Shown here: positions 42,834-51,744 of the stretch, one piece after another | Layout: each line of letters opens with the position of its first letter | Numbering within the stretch: position 1 is the stretch's first letter | NCBI GenBank assembly: GCA_964588285.1 | Contig: CAZPNX010000004.1 | Span: 62,001 to 126,000, forward strand | DNA length: 64,000 bases | Direction of reading: 5' to 3' | Origin: CAZPNX01 sp964588285 | GTDB taxonomy: Bacteria; Edwardsbacteria; AC1; EtOH8 | Program-made: the position numbers and the translations under genes | The notes under the pieces: generated by a model | Told to the model about the DNA's origin: nothing | The model's database searches: none | Seen by the model: the letters and a program-made list of their open reading frames with translations, nothing else

Positions 42834-43925
42834 TCAGCGCCAGATCCCTGGTATCCGTTGTCGGCAGAAGGGGCAGCGGCCGTCCTTGACCAGGTTGCGC
42901 TCAATGAAATAGCCCTTGCGCTCGATCAGCCGCCTGCCGCACCGGTGGCAGTAGGTTTGGTTGGCAGGATGTCCCGGCACGTTTCCTATGTAAACATAGT
43001 GAAGGCCGGCCCGGCGGGCCAGGGCGTAGGCGGTGTCCAGGGCGGCCGGGGGCGTGGGCGGCAGGTGGGCCAGCTTGTGCTGGGGGAAGAAGCGCAGGAA
43101 ATGCAAAGGCACGTCCGGACCCAGGCTGTCGGCTATCCAATGACAGAAGTTCGTTATCTCCTCTTTAGAATCGTTGACGGTCGGGATCACCAAGTATCCC
43201 AGCTCCAACCAGACGCCCTTTCGTTTGAGGACCATGACGGCCTTGAGGATGGGGGCTAATTCGGTGTTGGCCATCCGCCGGTAGGAGGCATCGCTGAACC
43301 CCTTAAGGTCCACGTTGGCCGCGTCCAGCACGGCGCAGAGCGAGTCCAGCGGGCCGGTGTTGATGTGGCCCGAGGTGACCATGACGTTCTTTAATCCCGA
43401 CTTTCGGGCCAGCAACGAGATATCCTGCATGTATTCATAGAAAACGGCCGGCTCGCTGTAGGTATAGGAAACAGAAAGACAATTTTTTCCGACAGCGGCC
43501 GATACCACCCGGCCGGGTTCGGTATAGCCAGTGGCGAAGTCTTCGGGTTCGGCTTGGGAGATGTCCCAATTCTGGCAGAACAGGCAGCGCATGCTGCAGC
43601 CCACGGTGGCTATGGAAAAGCTTTTAGTGCCGGGCAGGAAATGATAGAGGGGCTTCTTCTCTATGGGGTCGTCGTTGGCAGCCACCAGACGGCCGTAGAC
43701 CAGGGAGATAAGTTTTCCTCCCAGGTTGCGCCTGGCCCGGCAATATCCGGCGTCTCCGGGGTCGAGAAGGCACTGCCTGGGGCAGAGAAGGCAGCGAACT
43801 TGGCCGCCGGATAGCTTCCGGTAATATTTCGCCTCGTGGTCCGAACCGGCGGCTGCCAGGGTGTCGCACGACAGAAGGGTCAGGAAACAACCGGCTATTA
43901 CGATCTGATTGATCAGTTTTTTCAT
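42834..43925 (-). CDS. AmmeMemoRadiSam-type radical SAM enzyme with N-terminal lipoprotein signal
   Basis: 363 residues. CLLCPRQCLLDPGDAGYCRARRN at about 43-65 and the radical SAM motif VGCSMRCLFCQNWDIS near residue 109 match the PflA-like AmmeMemoRadiSam enzyme. The C-terminus has a zinc-ribbon-like CHRCG...CPFC pair. Oddly, residues 1-25 (MKKLINQIVIAGCFLTLLSC) form a signal peptide with a lipobox, while radical SAM enzymes are usually cytoplasmic. No AMMECR1 or Memo gene is adjacent. It is transcribed away from the spermidine-synthase-like gene with 28 bases between starts. Confidence 0.85.
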   Translation of the reverse strand: MKKLINQIVIAGCFLTLLSCDTLAAAGSDHEAKYYRKLSGGQVRCLLCPRQCLLDPGDAGYCRARRNLGGKLISLVYGRLVAANDDPIEKKPLYHFLPGTKSFSIATVGCSMRCLFCQNWDISQAEPEDFATGYTEPGRVVSAAVGKNCLSVSYTYSEPAVFYEYMQDISLLARKSGLKNVMVTSGHINTGPLDSLCAVLDAANVDLKGFSDASYRRMANTELAPILKAVMVLKRKGVWLELGYLVIPTVNDSKEEITNFCHWIADSLGPDVPLHFLRFFPQHKLAHLPPTPPAALDTAYALARRAGLHYVYIGNVPGHPANQTYCHRCGRRLIERKGYFIERNLVKDGRCPFCRQRIPGIWR

Positions 43926-43953
43926 TTTGACAGGTCAACCTTGGCTTCCAAGG

Positions 43954-46164
43954 ATGGAGAATAGCAAAAATCCGGCGTTTTATCAAGCGACCGGCCGGCG
44001 GGAAAGCCGAAATCTTGTCTGGGCCCTGGTCATATTAGGGTTCATCACGGTGCTGGTTCAAACCGTCGCTTTGAGGGAATTCCTGGCCCTGTGCCAGGGG
44101 ACCGAGATCACCCTGGGGTTGGCCCTGGCCGCCTGGCTGGCCGGGGGAGCTGTGGGAAGCCTGTTGGCCGGCGGGATTTTGAAAAGGTGGGACAGCCGAT
44201 ACGGACCCTTCTGGGGCTTTATCATCCTGGCGCTTTTTTGCCCCCTGATGTTGGTTGTCATCCGCGGCTTCAGATCGCTGGCCGGGATGTTTCCGGGCCA
44301 ATCCCTATCCCTGGGGCAGGTTTCGGTCCTCTCGGTTTTAGCCTTGGCCCCGCTGGGGGCGCTGCTGGCCTCCCAGTACTGTTTCGGGGTGGGGATGCTG
44401 GAGAAGTCGGGAAGTTCTTCTTCGGCCGGCCGGGCCTATCATCTTGAGGCTTGGGGATATCTTTTCGGCGGATTGGCATTCACCTTTATCCTGGCGGCGC
44501 GGCTGCCGGCGGCCGCCTGCCTACTGTTGTGCTCCGTTCTGTCATTTACGGCCGGATGGCTGATATCTTTATACCGGGTTCAAAAGATCGGCAGCCTGAT
44601 GTTATCGGCCATAGCCATGGCGGCTGCGGTTTTTGGCTCCGAGCAGATGGAGAATCGGACGCTGGGATTGGTCTTTCCCGGCTCGGAGATAAAAGCGGCG
44701 TCATCATCGCCCTATGGCCAGACAGTGGTGGCCGGCAGAGAAGGGCAGCTCGGCGTTTTCTACCAGGGCAGCCCCATACTCCAGCATCCGGTGGCGGTTT
44801 CAATGGGCGGGGAAGAGGCGGTGGCCTTGGGCCTGGCATCATCCGGGCGTCCGGAGAGGGTGCTGGCCATAGGCGGCTTGGGCCTGATGCCGATACTGCT
44901 GAGACAGGACATCAAAAGCCTTGAATTGGCCGAACCCGATCCCCGGTTGATCTCAACCGTCGCCCGGCAGAGGATGCCAGGCTGGGATTCTCTGTTGCTT
45001 GATGGCAGAGTCGTTAAGATCAACCAGGACGGCCGGACTTTTTTGAACGGCCGCGGTCATAATTATGATTTGATCATTCTGGATCTGCCCTATCCAGTGA
45101 ACTTGGGCTGGAACCGATATTACACCCTGGAGTTCTATCATGCCGTCAGGAAAAGGCTTAACCCCGACGGCGCTTTGGTGGTGATTCTGCCGGGGAGCGA
45201 AGCGTCCGTCAACCCCAATATCATCAACCTGATGGCCATAATGCACAGAACCATGTCGGCGGTATTCCCGCACCTTATATTGGCCCAGGGTCAATCCACC
45301 TATCTGGCGGCCGGTCTATCGGCCGAGGCCGTCTCCGATGCCGAACTCTACCGACGTTGCCAAATTCTGGGAACTAATATGTCTTTCTTCTCTGCCGCAC
45401 AGATGCCCTATCTTTTGGATAAACAGCGGCGCCGGAATATCATCAATAAGATAGAGCAAGCCCGGCCCGAAGACAACAGGGATCTTAAGCCCCGGGCCCT
45501 GGCGGCCGGTCTTTTGCTCTGGCAGTCCACGATCTCACCGGCAGGGGAGAAAGCCTATAACCTCATCCTTAAAGCGGCGCCGGCTTTGTGGCTGGCCCTG
45601 TTGATACTTTTTTTCCGGCCAAAAACCAAGCATGCCAAAACCGCCTTGGCCACCGGGGCCGGGGCCATGGGCCTGCAGACGCTGTGCCTTTGGGGGGTGC
45701 AGGTAAAGTACGGGACATTGTATCACTGGCTGGGCCTGGCCAATGCCCTCTTCATGGCCGGAACCGCCATAGGCTCTTTCTGGGCCGCCAGACAGAGGGA
45801 ACGGCCGAAGATCGCCGTTTTGGAGTTGATGTGGCTTGGCTGGTGCCTGATGTTTGCGGTTTTTTCGGCCGGCGGCATTTTGCTCGGCTGGGGATATCTT
45901 CTGGGCTCGGGATTGACCGGGCTTTTACTGGGGCTGGAATACCCAGCTTTGGTTGCCGGTTATGCCCAAAAGAGGAGCCTGCCCCAGACATTTTCCGCGC
46001 CGGCCCTCTATGCCGCCGACTTGGGTGGAGGAATGGCGGCCGCCATCTTAGCGGGGATGGTTCTGATTCCGGCATGGGGCATGGCAGGCGCGGCCGCCTT
46101 TTTCGCCGGACTCAAGCTGGTGAGCCTGAGATGGTGGCTTTTTAAACGAGGCCTTGATGCTTAA
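43954..46164 (+). CDS. Membrane protein with central spermidine-synthase-like domain
   Basis: 736 residues from ATG 43954; a longer start would run into the divergent gene. About six membrane segments at 20-220, then a soluble middle domain (VLAIGGLGLMPILLRQDIKSLELAEPDPRLI, then YDLIILDLPYPVNLGWNRYYTLEFYHAVRKRL) resembling the polyamine aminopropyltransferase fold, then seven or so membrane segments to the end. The methyltransferase-like loop GGLGLMP is weaker than the usual GGGDG, so catalysis is uncertain. Such giant fusions occur in deltaproteobacteria and candidate phyla with no known substrate. It overlaps the DUF4159 gene by 8 bases. Confidence 0.75.
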   Translation: MENSKNPAFYQATGRRESRNLVWALVILGFITVLVQTVALREFLALCQGTEITLGLALAAWLAGGAVGSLLAGGILKRWDSRYGPFWGFIILALFCPLMLVVIRGFRSLAGMFPGQSLSLGQVSVLSVLALAPLGALLASQYCFGVGMLEKSGSSSSAGRAYHLEAWGYLFGGLAFTFILAARLPAAACLLLCSVLSFTAGWLISLYRVQKIGSLMLSAIAMAAAVFGSEQMENRTLGLVFPGSEIKAASSSPYGQTVVAGREGQLGVFYQGSPILQHPVAVSMGGEEAVALGLASSGRPERVLAIGGLGLMPILLRQDIKSLELAEPDPRLISTVARQRMPGWDSLLLDGRVVKINQDGRTFLNGRGHNYDLIILDLPYPVNLGWNRYYTLEFYHAVRKRLNPDGALVVILPGSEASVNPNIINLMAIMHRTMSAVFPHLILAQGQSTYLAAGLSAEAVSDAELYRRCQILGTNMSFFSAAQMPYLLDKQRRRNIINKIEQARPEDNRDLKPRALAAGLLLWQSTISPAGEKAYNLILKAAPALWLALLILFFRPKTKHAKTALATGAGAMGLQTLCLWGVQVKYGTLYHWLGLANALFMAGTAIGSFWAARQRERPKIAVLELMWLGWCLMFAVFSAGGILLGWGYLLGSGLTGLLLGLEYPALVAGYAQKRSLPQTFSAPALYAADLGGGMAAAILAGMVLIPAWGMAGAAAFFAGLKLVSLRWWLFKRGLDA

Positions 46165-46801
46165 AAAGATTCTGTTGATTTTGTTGATTACCGGCGCCAA
46201 CCTCTGGGCCGGGGTGGTGGATATCGTCCGTTTGAAATACGGCGGCGGGGGCGACTGGTACAACGACCCCGAAGCCGAGATAAACCTGTTGGCCGAATTC
46301 AACCGCCGCACCGGGGCCGAGGTCGCCTCCGAGAAGATCACCCTGTCGCTGCTGGACGAACAGATATTCTCCCATCCGTTTTTGTTCGTCACCGGGCACG
46401 GGGAGATCAAGTTCACCGATCAGGAGATGCAGCGCCTGAGGAGGCACCTGACCTCAGGAGGTTTCCTCTATGCCGACGACGATTACGGGATGGATGCCTC
46501 GTTCCGGCGCCAGATGAAAAGGCTGTTCCCGGAGCAGGAGATGGTGCGGCTGCCCCCGGACCATGACCTGTTCCGCTGCTTTTATGATTTCTCCTCGGGA
46601 ATGCCCAAGATCCACGAGCACCAGCCGGGCCGGCCCGAGGCCTGGGGGCTTTTCCACCAGGGACGGCTGGTGGTTCTCTATACCTATAACACCAACATCT
46701 CCGACGGCTGGACCCCGGTTCACGGCGATTCCACAGCGGTGAGAGAACAGGCCTTCAGGATGGGGATAAACATTTTATGGTACGCCCTCACCAGGCCCTG
46801 A
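46157..46801 (+). CDS. DUF4159 secreted protein
   Basis: 214 residues from ATG 46157 (TTG 46154 just before). Signal peptide KKILLILLITGANLWAG. The mature part (VVDIVRLKYGGGGDWYNDPEAEINLL, GFLYADDDYGMDASFRRQMKRLFPE) matches DUF4159, a Rossmann-like family related to type-1 glutamine amidotransferases that lacks the Cys. DUF4159 genes are usually found with MoxR ATPase, DUF58 and von Willebrand genes; here only the DUF4175-like and TPR partners are present. Overlaps the previous gene, 6 bases before the next. Confidence 0.8.
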   Translation: MLKKILLILLITGANLWAGVVDIVRLKYGGGGDWYNDPEAEINLLAEFNRRTGAEVASEKITLSLLDEQIFSHPFLFVTGHGEIKFTDQEMQRLRRHLTSGGFLYADDDYGMDASFRRQMKRLFPEQEMVRLPPDHDLFRCFYDFSSGMPKIHEHQPGRPEAWGLFHQGRLVVLYTYNTNISDGWTPVHGDSTAVREQAFRMGINILWYALTRP

Positions 46802-46807
46802 CCGGCG

Positions 46808-49800
46808 ATGGATGAGCAGGTTAAAATACTGATCCGCCATCTGGATCGGTTGTCTAGCGCCAGGGCCAGGCGGCTGGCCGCCGTCTGGGCCGCGGCTTTT
46901 GCCGGAGGCCTGGCCGCCCTGCTGCTGGCCTATCACCTGGCCGATCTGATATTTATCCTGCATCCCTTCGGACGCCTCTTCTTAAGGGCGGTTTTTTTGG
47001 CGGCCGCCCTGGCCGGCATCTGGGGCGCCCTGTTCTTCGTCTTGTGGCGGAGATCGCCGGCGGCCACGGCCGCCTGGCTCGAAGGCCGCCGCCCGGAGTT
47101 TCGTCAGGAGCTGTCGACCGTAATCCAATGCTCCGGACGTCAGGAATACTCAGGCCAGCTGGTTTCCGCCCTGGCCGAAAAAGCCGTCCATAAGCTCGAA
47201 AAGAGCGCTCCGTCGCCTGAACCTCCACGAACCAGGGTCCGGACTTGGATCATCTCGGCAACGCTGTGGGCCGTTGTGGCCGTATCGGGACTGGTCTGGC
47301 CCGGACCGGCCATAACCAGCCTGGCCAGGCTGGCCGACCCCTGGCGGGAGATTGGCGACTGGTCGAAAATAAAAGTTATGCCCGGGGACAGCAGGATCCC
47401 GGCCGGCGAGGAACTCCAAATCTCCATTCCGGCCCGTTCCGACAAAGCCTTCGTTGTTTTTGAAGGAAACGTTGGAAGGAGGTCGATCCATCCCTTTAAT
47501 CAAACAACGGGAGGACTAAAGGCCAAACTGCCGCCCGCCGCCGGCGATTTCCAATACCGGGTATTTCTGGGAAGGATGCAGAGCCGCAGCTTTCAGGTTG
47601 CCGTTTTCCATCCCGTGGTTTTGGAGGACATCGGCGTCAGGATTGCGCCGCCGGCCTACACCGGCCTTAAAGCCATGGAACTGCCGAACCAGGGCAGCAT
47701 CGAAGCGGTCAAGGGAAGCCGGGCCTGGATCAGCGCCCGTCCCAGCCGGCCACTGGGCTCGGCCCAAGCCATATTTACGGGCGGCAGGATCGAGCCGGGC
47801 GTCATCGTCCAGGGCTCGATAGTTTTTTCTTTTTATGTCAGAAAGGACGAGAGTTACCGGTTGATGGCTGTCTCCCCGAGCGGAAACGACACTTTTCTTT
47901 CGGCTGAGTACCCCATCACCGCCGTTCCGGATCTTCCTCCCCAGGCCGAGCTGTTCGGGGACGAGTCACCAAATATGCTGGACGAGGAGATGACGGCCAT
48001 GGTTGAGGGCCGGGCCAGCGACGATTTCGGGCTGTCGCGGCTTGGCATCGGATATCTGCTTCACGGACAGGAAACTTTCCGGGAGGCGGCTTCATGGCGG
48101 GGGACGGTAACCGACACCTCGATGCGGTTTGAGTGGAGCCTGGCCAACCTGGGTCTTTTGCCCGGGGATTCCTTGGTTTACTGGCTGGAGGCCACAGACA
48201 ACGACGCCGTCTCCGGCCCCAAGACCGGCCGCAGCCGCAGCCGCAAGCTGTGGATGCCGTCCCTGGCCGAGATGTACCAGGCAATGGCCGGGAGGGATTC
48301 GGCCGCCCAGGCCGAGCTGGCCGGCCTCCAGCCGGAACAGACCGAGCTTAGGGAGCAGATCCAGAGGCTGTCGCAGGCCATCAAGGAATCTCGCCGAATC
48401 GAATGGCGGCAACAGGCGGCCATGGAGAAAGCCTTGGCAGACCAGGAAGAGCTGCTCGACCGGCTGGAGCGGGCGGCCGACCAGGCCCTGGAAAGCATGC
48501 GGCCCGAGGGCCGGCGGGTTGAAATCGACGCCGAAACCGCCTCCAAGCTGAGGGAGCTGCATCAGCTGTTCGATCAGGTGGCCACCGACGAAATGCGGCG
48601 GGCCATGGAAAAGCTCTCCCAAGCTTTGGAAAAGATGGACCGGCAGCAGGTGGCCCAAGCCCTGGAGAATATGAACCTGACGGCCGAGCAGCTGAAGAAA
48701 AGGCTGGACCAGGCCATTGCCGCGCTCAAGGAACTTCAGCAGCAACGGCAGCTGGACAGGATCCGGCAAGACCTGGACCGGCTGTTGAAAGAGCAGAGCG
48801 ACATCAGGGACAGGGCCGGAAAAACCGGAGACCCCCAGGAGGCCGATAGGTTGGCCCGGAGGCAGAAGCAGGCGGCCGATGATCTGGAGGCATTGGCCCT
48901 AAAAGTCAGCCAGCTGGGGGAACAAATGGCCAGCCAGCCCGAGGCCGGGGAGAAGCTCAGACAGTCGAGCCAGCAATTGCAGAGAAAAGGCACGCCGGCT
49001 AAGATGCGGCAGGCCGGGCAGCGCCTTGCCCAGGGCGATCCGCCTGGGGCCAGAAACCTCCAGCAACAGGCTCTTCAAGAAATGACCGAGCTTTCCCAGG
49101 GCCTGCAATCGGCCCGGTCTTCAATGGCCCAGGCCGGGAGCCGGGCCCGGTCCCAAGCTTTGAGGCAGAAGGCCAGGGAGGTGCTTACGCTTTCCCAGCA
49201 ACAGGAGGACCTCAATCGGTCGATGAGAGGGGGCGGGAATCCCCAGGACCTGGCTGAAAGGCAGCAGTCATTGGCCAGGGCCGGCGCCAAGCTCCAGAGC
49301 CAAGCCGGTGGACAACAGGGGATAATGATGCCGCCCCAAGCTGCCGGCAGCCTTTCCCGGGCATTGCAGGCCATGAGCCGGTGCAGCCGGGATTTGATGG
49401 GCGGCCGTCAGGGGCAGTCGCCGCAGTCGGGACAGGAGGCGGTGGCCGCCCTCAATCAGGCCGCGGCCGCCCTGATGGAGGCCTCGTCCCGCAGCTCGGG
49501 CTCGTCAGGAGGGGGCGACATTATGCAGGAGCTGGAGGGGCTGTCTGGCCAGCAGTCCGAGATAAACCAGCAGACTTTGGGGCTGATGCCCTCGCCCGGG
49601 GGGCAGTCCGAGGCTCTGTCCCAGGAAGTCCGAAGCCAGATGGCCAGGCTGGCGGCCGAGCAGGAGGCGGTGCGGCAGGGTTTGGAGGAGTTCAACCGCA
49701 AGTATGCCGACCGCGCCGACCGCACTGGCCGGCTGGACGATCTGGCTTCGGAGATGCAAAAAGCGGCCGAGGATCTGCGGCGGCAACAGGTCGACGACCG

Positions 49801-50047
49801 CACCAGGGAACGCCAGCAGCGGATACTCAACCGTCTGCTTCAGGCCCAGCGATCGCTGCGGGACCAGGATTTCTCACAACAACGGAAGGCAGAGCCCGGC
49901 CGGGATCAGGGAAGGACCGCGGCCGGACAGGTGATGAAGCCGGGCCAGATTCCGCCTCCTCCGTCCGACAGGGAATGGAGGAAGGAGCCCTGCCCCATAG
50001 AATACCAGGAGATCATCGAGAGGTATTTCCGGTCTTTGGGATGGTGA
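46808..50047 (+). CDS. Large DUF4175-like membrane protein with coiled coil
   Basis: 1079 residues. Membrane segments near 30-50, 58-78 and about 147-165 are followed by a periplasmic beta-rich part to about 460 (VLEDIGVRIAPPAYTGLKAM). Next comes a very long helical region rich in Q, E, R, L and A (about 490-960, for example LEKMDRQQVAQALENMNLTAEQLKKRLDQ, cited by its start), then a low-complexity Gly/Ser/Gln linker and a conserved C-terminus YQEIIERYFRSLGW. This is the layout of DUF4175 proteins that accompany DUF4159 and TPR partners. It is probably a structural envelope protein; function unknown. Confidence 0.78.
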   Translation: MDEQVKILIRHLDRLSSARARRLAAVWAAAFAGGLAALLLAYHLADLIFILHPFGRLFLRAVFLAAALAGIWGALFFVLWRRSPAATAAWLEGRRPEFRQELSTVIQCSGRQEYSGQLVSALAEKAVHKLEKSAPSPEPPRTRVRTWIISATLWAVVAVSGLVWPGPAITSLARLADPWREIGDWSKIKVMPGDSRIPAGEELQISIPARSDKAFVVFEGNVGRRSIHPFNQTTGGLKAKLPPAAGDFQYRVFLGRMQSRSFQVAVFHPVVLEDIGVRIAPPAYTGLKAMELPNQGSIEAVKGSRAWISARPSRPLGSAQAIFTGGRIEPGVIVQGSIVFSFYVRKDESYRLMAVSPSGNDTFLSAEYPITAVPDLPPQAELFGDESPNMLDEEMTAMVEGRASDDFGLSRLGIGYLLHGQETFREAASWRGTVTDTSMRFEWSLANLGLLPGDSLVYWLEATDNDAVSGPKTGRSRSRKLWMPSLAEMYQAMAGRDSAAQAELAGLQPEQTELREQIQRLSQAIKESRRIEWRQQAAMEKALADQEELLDRLERAADQALESMRPEGRRVEIDAETASKLRELHQLFDQVATDEMRRAMEKLSQALEKMDRQQVAQALENMNLTAEQLKKRLDQAIAALKELQQQRQLDRIRQDLDRLLKEQSDIRDRAGKTGDPQEADRLARRQKQAADDLEALALKVSQLGEQMASQPEAGEKLRQSSQQLQRKGTPAKMRQAGQRLAQGDPPGARNLQQQALQEMTELSQGLQSARSSMAQAGSRARSQALRQKAREVLTLSQQQEDLNRSMRGGGNPQDLAERQQSLARAGAKLQSQAGGQQGIMMPPQAAGSLSRALQAMSRCSRDLMGGRQGQSPQSGQEAVAALNQAAAALMEASSRSSGSSGGGDIMQELEGLSGQQSEINQQTLGLMPSPGGQSEALSQEVRSQMARLAAEQEAVRQGLEEFNRKYADRADRTGRLDDLASEMQKAAEDLRRQQVDDRTRERQQRILNRLLQAQRSLRDQDFSQQRKAEPGRDQGRTAAGQVMKPGQIPPPPSDREWRKEPCPIEYQEIIERYFRSLGW

Positions 50048-50142
50048 TATCCAAAAGCAGAAATCAAAGGCCAGAAATCAAAATGGCGCCTGGCCATCAC
50101 GTTCCGGAAAACTCGCTAAGAGCGGATTTCATTTTATCCGGC

Positions 50143-51693
50143 ATGGAGGCACCAACGGTTGTAAAAAAAATAGTGCCGCTGATATTAAGCATCGCTTGTT
50201 TGGTCGGGACCGAGATCGTCGGCCAGCCGCTGAAGGGCGAAGAGTCCAGACGCTGGCAGTCGGCCTGGGCCGCGGCCCAGCAGGGACGCCATCAGGAGGC
50301 GCTGGACGGCTTCAAGGCGGTGCTGGAGAAGAAGGCCGACCAAAACCTTTTTCTCCAAGCCGGCGGTCTGCTGGCCAGGCAGGGGGCGGTTTCGCAGGCC
50401 GAGGAGCTTTATCGGTGGGGGAGGGCCAGGCTAAAACAACCTCATGTTTTTGCCGATCGGCTGGCCGAGCTCTATCAATCCCAGCTCAAATACGATCAGG
50501 CGGTGTCCGAATGGATGATGCTGCTGCCGGCCCAGAGGGATTTGGTGAGAGCAAAACTTATGGAGATCGGCCAGACCCTGGGATGGCCGAAGACCGCCGC
50601 CCTGGCCGAGGCGAATGTCAAGGGCGGCGGCGATGCCGGCTGGCTGGTATTGGGCGGCCTGTATTTGGCGGCCAGGGACGATCGGCAGGCCTGGGGCGCT
50701 TTTTCTCGGATCAAAGACCCGGGTCTATTGCGCCAGGCGGTGGACCAGGTTTTGGCGTCCGGGCTTCCGGCATCTCGGCAGATACCGGTACTGGAGGAAT
50801 ATCTTGCCGAAAGCGGCCAAAAAGATCAGGACCTGCTGGCCAGATTGGGTTGGCATTACATGGAGGCTCGCCGGTTCCAGAAGGCCTCGGAAGTGTTCTC
50901 CAAGATGTTTTCCATAAACCGGCCGTTGGCCGTAGTGTATATGTCCAGGGCCCGGCTTTTGCAAGGCAAGCCGGCCGAGGCTTTGCAGATTTTGGCCCAG
51001 GGAGGCCAGGGCAAGGTTTGGCCCGATTCCATAAAATGGGAGGCCCGTTTTCTTGAGGCCGATGCTTGGTTCATGGCCGGGAAACCGGCCCTGGCCCTGG
51101 CCGCCATGAGGGCGGCCGCCGGCGATTCCTCAGACGGATCGGCCTTACGCCAGAAGGCGGCCTTTAAGCTGGCCGAGTTCTATATGATGTCAGGAGACAT
51201 CGACAGCGCCCTGGCCTCCTACCGACGGGCGGTGTCGCTGGGCATAGGGGGAGAGGCCAGCAACGACGCCATGCTGAGAATACTGTTGATTTCCGAGCAT
51301 AAAGCTGATAGAATGGAATGGCTGGAGCTTTTCGGCCGGGGTCTGGGGGAGAAAGCCGGGCTGGACATAAACCGGGCCGACCGCAGCCTTTCCCAGGTCG
51401 CCGAGAAAAATCCGGGGACCACTTTAGCCGACCAGGCCATGCTGGAACTGGCCCTGATGCGGCAGGAACTGGGCGAACACCGGCAGGCGGCTGATGCTTG
51501 GAGAAGATTGGCGGAAATAGCCTCCGACCCCCAATTGGCATGCCGGGCCGCATACCAGCAGGGGATAATACTCCGTTACCAGTTGGCCAAACCCGACGAG
51601 GCGGCTGAGGTTTGGAGACAAGCCGTCGTCAAGCATCCAGATTTTTCCTGGTCGGACTTGATGAGACAGGAGTTGGCCGGCATCAAGCAATGA
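50143..51693 (+). CDS. Secreted TPR protein of the DUF4159/DUF4175 group
   Basis: 516 residues from ATG 50143; the frame is open further back to ATG 50041, but that stretch encodes an unlikely basic sequence from an intergenic-type repeat. Signal segment KKIVPLILSIACLVGTEI. TPR-type helix pairs follow throughout (AAQQGRHQEALDGFKAVLEK, AFKLAEFYMMSGDIDSALASYRRAV). It starts 95 bases after the DUF4175-like gene. TPR partners in these loci are periplasmic and of unknown purpose. Base use is as in its neighbours. Confidence 0.75.
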   Translation: MEAPTVVKKIVPLILSIACLVGTEIVGQPLKGEESRRWQSAWAAAQQGRHQEALDGFKAVLEKKADQNLFLQAGGLLARQGAVSQAEELYRWGRARLKQPHVFADRLAELYQSQLKYDQAVSEWMMLLPAQRDLVRAKLMEIGQTLGWPKTAALAEANVKGGGDAGWLVLGGLYLAARDDRQAWGAFSRIKDPGLLRQAVDQVLASGLPASRQIPVLEEYLAESGQKDQDLLARLGWHYMEARRFQKASEVFSKMFSINRPLAVVYMSRARLLQGKPAEALQILAQGGQGKVWPDSIKWEARFLEADAWFMAGKPALALAAMRAAAGDSSDGSALRQKAAFKLAEFYMMSGDIDSALASYRRAVSLGIGGEASNDAMLRILLISEHKADRMEWLELFGRGLGEKAGLDINRADRSLSQVAEKNPGTTLADQAMLELALMRQELGEHRQAADAWRRLAEIASDPQLACRAAYQQGIILRYQLAKPDEAAEVWRQAVVKHPDFSWSDLMRQELAGIKQ

Positions 51694-51744
51694 AGCCAAT
51701 CATGACCGATTGAGATCAATACTATAAAAATATAGAGAATCAAA

